Positions 4,621 through 5,605 of a stretch of DNA of 5,605 bases are shown here, one piece after another (position 1 is the stretch's first letter; each line of letters begins with the position of its first letter). Both the position numbers and the translations under genes were made by a program. The stretch is from Crenothrix polyspora (GTDB lineage: Bacteria > Pseudomonadota > Gammaproteobacteria > Methylococcales > Methylomonadaceae): the NCBI GenBank assembly GCA_945903675.1, contig CAMDOP010000219.1:1-5605 (forward strand). The letters are read 5' to 3'. Under the pieces are notes generated by a model that saw only the letters and a list, made by a program, of their open reading frames with translations, was not told the DNA's origin and did not search any database.

Positions 4621-4648
4621 GATGGGTAGAGCAACGCGAAACCCATCA
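4616..4648. repeat. GATGGGT/ACCCATC dispersed palindrome
   Basis: Perfect 7-base arms, GATGGGT (4621-4627) and ACCCATC (4641-4647), flank AGAGCAACGCGAA. With the preceding GTAG it is the widely dispersed GTAGGATGGGT...ACCCATC type of palindrome found in many proteobacteria and cyanobacteria (recalled). It supplies the stop codon of the antitoxin at 4435, and a half copy lies at 2731-2747. Confidence 0.7.
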
Positions 4649-4660
4649 GTCAAACTGACA

Positions 4661-4718
4661 TAACTTTACTCCGACCCCAGTTATTCCGACCCCAGTTATT
4701 CCAGTTATTTCAGTTAAT
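4661..4718 (+). repeat. TTACTCCGACCCC-type repeat, copy 2, with a decaying tandem array
   Basis: After the 25-base block shared with 942-966, the 15-base unit CCGACCCCAGTTATT occurs twice in tandem (4671-4685, 4686-4700), then shorter echoes CCAGTTATT (4701-4709) and TCAGTTAAT (4710-4718). The unit shrinks from one copy to the next. This could be slippage or remains of a RAYT-associated repeat. Confidence 0.7.
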
Positions 4719-4762
4719 TTTGTCGTCATTGATTTTTAAGTTATAGAATCACTTTAAGCTTG

Positions 4763-4768
4763 TATAAT
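4763..4768 (+). promoter_or_regulatory. Consensus -10 box before the DUF1640 gene
   Basis: A perfect TATAAT lies 30 bases before the ATG at 4799. The best -35 (TTATAG, 4741-4746, 16-base spacer) is weak. A GGAG at 4788-4791 gives a good ribosome site 7 bases before the ATG. Confidence 0.45.
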
Positions 4769-4798
4769 GGTAGAAAATAAAATCTCATGGAGTTTTAC

Positions 4799-5043
4799 AT
4801 GGCCACGATTACTTTTGATACACATAAGTTTGTTTTAAAATTACAAGAAGCCGGGTTCGATCAAAAGCAAGCGGAAGGTTTAACCGTGCGATGAGAGCAG
4901 CCATTGAAGAGTCTGAGTTAGTTACAAAAAAGGATCTTCAGATTGAACTTGCACCCATTAAAGCGGATCTTAATTTACTAAAATGGATGATGGGCGCCTT
5001 AATAGCGATTGCCCTAGCCAATTTTTCTAAACAGTTTCTTTAG
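4799..5043 (+). pseudogene. DUF1640 (CCDC90-like) coiled-coil membrane protein, frameshifted
   Basis: The first frame, 4799-4894, reads MATITFDTHKFVLKLQEAGF and DQKQAEGLT, then runs into a TGA. The matching continuation is in the next frame from 4891: MRAAIEESELVTKKDLQIEL, then LNLLKWMMGALIAIALANF and a TAG at 5041-5043. Joined by one added base after GLT, it gives an 81-residue protein of the normal form: an N-terminal FDTHKF motif, a coiled coil with TKKDL, and a C-terminal membrane helix. The frames overlap as ATGA (4891-4894), so the second part could still be made by coupled translation. Promoter -10 and ribosome site are good. DUF1640 proteins are small and widespread; I know no firm function in bacteria. 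Confidence 0.78.
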
Positions 5044-5064
5044 TTGAATAACTTGACACAAATC

Positions 5065-5220
5065 CTAATCAGTCAATGATTCTGCTTGAAGTACTTCTGC
5101 CCAATCTAAATCTAACCCCGTTGCTCTTCGGGGCAAACTACCTTCACTGATACATAATTCGCGAATATTAACCCAGTTATTTATAGGATACGTTAGGGTG
5201 TATCCACCTATATCTGCTTT
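5065..5220 (-). pseudogene. Unrecognised 51-codon frame, probable 3' remnant
   Basis: A minus-strand frame of 51 codons runs from a stop at 5221 to a TAG at 5065, with no in-frame ATG. It looks protein-like, with PINNWVNIRELCISEGSLPR followed by RATGLDLDWAEVLQAESLTD. The acidic, tryptophan-containing C-terminus suggests the tail of a small soluble protein, perhaps an antitoxin or its partner. I cannot name a family. Between it and the DUF1640 gene lie only about 20 bases; the two genes would be convergent. Confidence 0.35.
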
Positions 5221-5227
5221 TTAAGAG

Positions 5228-5386
5228 TTATAGAATCTTAACCAGCGTAGTAACTGCTGCTATTGCAACAACCTTAATCTGTCCAATTTAATAGTCATGC
5301 GCTGTTCCAGTTGAAGGAATTGTGCATCCATTTTTTGATTTAATCGTTCTTCCATTGCTTTAGTTCTCCACGAGTAACAATTTCTT
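5228..5386 (-). pseudogene. Second DUF1640-type coiled-coil protein, 3' remnant cut by an IS-like end
   Basis: Three pieces in changing frames line up as the C-terminal half of a DUF1640-like protein: EIVTRGELK next to the IS-like end (about 5382-5356), MEERLNQKMDAQFLQLEQRM then TIKLD (from the ATG at 5355), and IKVVAIAAVTTLVKIL plus TAA (5278-5228), which is the membrane helix. Two frame changes and loss of the N-terminal half make it a clear pseudogene. The gene is broken exactly at 5387, where an ISL3-like tip begins. It is a second member of the family represented at 4799, in opposite orientation. Confidence 0.7.
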
Positions 5387-5416
5387 GGCTCTATGTGATT
5401 TTTAGTGGGAAAAAAT
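5387..5416 (+). mobile_element. ISL3-like terminal inverted repeat, diverged copy (tip at 5387)
   Basis: GGCTCTATGTGA matches the other two tips exactly, then after five altered bases TAGTGGG is shared, followed by A-rich sequence. It points rightward and faces the end at 202 across the circular junction, giving a bounded segment of about 326 bp that contains the MITE-like element and no gene. Confidence 0.55.
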
Positions 5417-5465
5417 AAAAATTACCGATAAAAACAGCCCTTGATTTTTGGCTACTAACGTCAGA

Positions 5466-5510
5466 GCCGTCATCCCGGCATGGACTGCCGGGATCCAGTG
5501 TACAGGGATG
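5466..5510 (+). mobile_element. MITE-like element, left inverted arm
   Basis: This is the partner of the arm at 70-119. It runs from GCCGTCAT through the folding core to GGGATG, with a few mismatches in the inner third. It is adjacent to the terminal repeat, so the complete element exists only when position 5510 is joined to position 1. Confidence 0.7.
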
Positions 5511-5605
5511 TAATCATGTACAGCTTAGAATTTACATTACTATATTTTTAATATAAATCAGTACATTAATTGAGTTTAGAATGCCATCCATGGCAACTGG
5601 TTTCC
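5511..5605. repeat. Terminal direct repeat, copy 2
   Basis: This is an exact copy of bases 1-95. Overlapping the two copies gives a closed sequence of 5510 bp. The alternative is that identical copies of one dispersed element happen to lie at both ends, but the exact coincidence with the edges makes an overlap more likely. Confidence 0.97.

Noticed and set aside
4661..4718. CRISPR-like array
   Set aside because: The units are tandem without spacers, degenerate, and no cas gene is present.
5116..5133. CCCCG/CGGGG hairpin as a terminator
   Set aside because: The stem is only 5 bp, lies inside the unrecognised frame 5065-5220, and has no T tract on either strand.
1..5605. Integron cassette array
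   Set aside because: Co-directional TA genes with repeats between them recall a cassette array, but no paired RYYYAAC/GTTRRRY core sites were found at the module borders.
1..5605. Self-replicating plasmid
   Set aside because: No replication, partition or relaxase gene and no iteron cluster could be seen; circularity, if real, does not by itself show autonomous replication.

Overview
The window is AT-rich DNA packed with small toxin-antitoxin (TA) genes, their broken relatives and short dispersed repeats. It has no housekeeping gene, no complete transposase, no replication or mobilisation gene, and no rRNA or tRNA that I can recognise. The protein families (Phd/YefM antitoxins, ParE, DUF4160/DUF2442, TumE with an HVO_A0114-type partner, MNT/HEPN, DUF1640 coiled-coil proteins), together with REP-like palindromes and ISL3-like termini, suggest an environmental gammaproteobacterium rich in mobile DNA, perhaps Thiotrichales- or Methylococcales-like. 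This assignment is an inference from family recall, not from a marker gene.

The first 95 bases (1-95) and last 95 bases (5511-5605) are identical. Either the sequence closes into a circle of about 5510 bp, or an assembler walked round a repeat. Read across that junction, the sequence forms a nested repeat island. A MITE-like element of about 164 bp, with roughly 45-bp inverted arms at 5466-5510 and 70-119, sits inside a segment of about 326 bp bounded by ISL3-like ends (5387 rightward and 202 leftward). That segment cuts a vapC gene on one side and a DUF1640-type gene on the other.

Layout: 203-540, vapC remnant and its intact Phd/YefM antitoxin (minus). 541-1080, no gene, several dispersed repeats. 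1081-1600, intact DUF4160-DUF2442 pair (minus) bracketed by 45-bp direct repeats. 1967-2594, TumE-type toxin followed by an antitoxin gene with one in-frame TAG (minus). 2729-3206, intact MNT-type antitoxin with a frameshifted and truncated HEPN-type partner (minus). 3225-3547, repeats including an ISL3-like end. 3548-4105, intact Phd antitoxin followed by a ParE frame with no normal start codon (minus). 4435-4620, solitary truncated Phd/YefM antitoxin (plus). 4799-5043, DUF1640 gene with a frameshift (plus). 5065-5386, two further remnants (minus).

Five TA modules lie head to tail on the minus strand. In three of them (VapC, HEPN, ParE) the toxin is damaged and the antitoxin intact; in the TumE module the antitoxin is damaged. 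Only DUF4160-DUF2442 looks fully intact. The region reads as a decaying TA island fragmented by small repeats. The points most worth testing are the circular junction, the same-frame Phd-TAA-ParE arrangement, the TAG in the TumE antitoxin, and the same GATGGG/CCCATC palindrome lying at the broken end of two unrelated genes.
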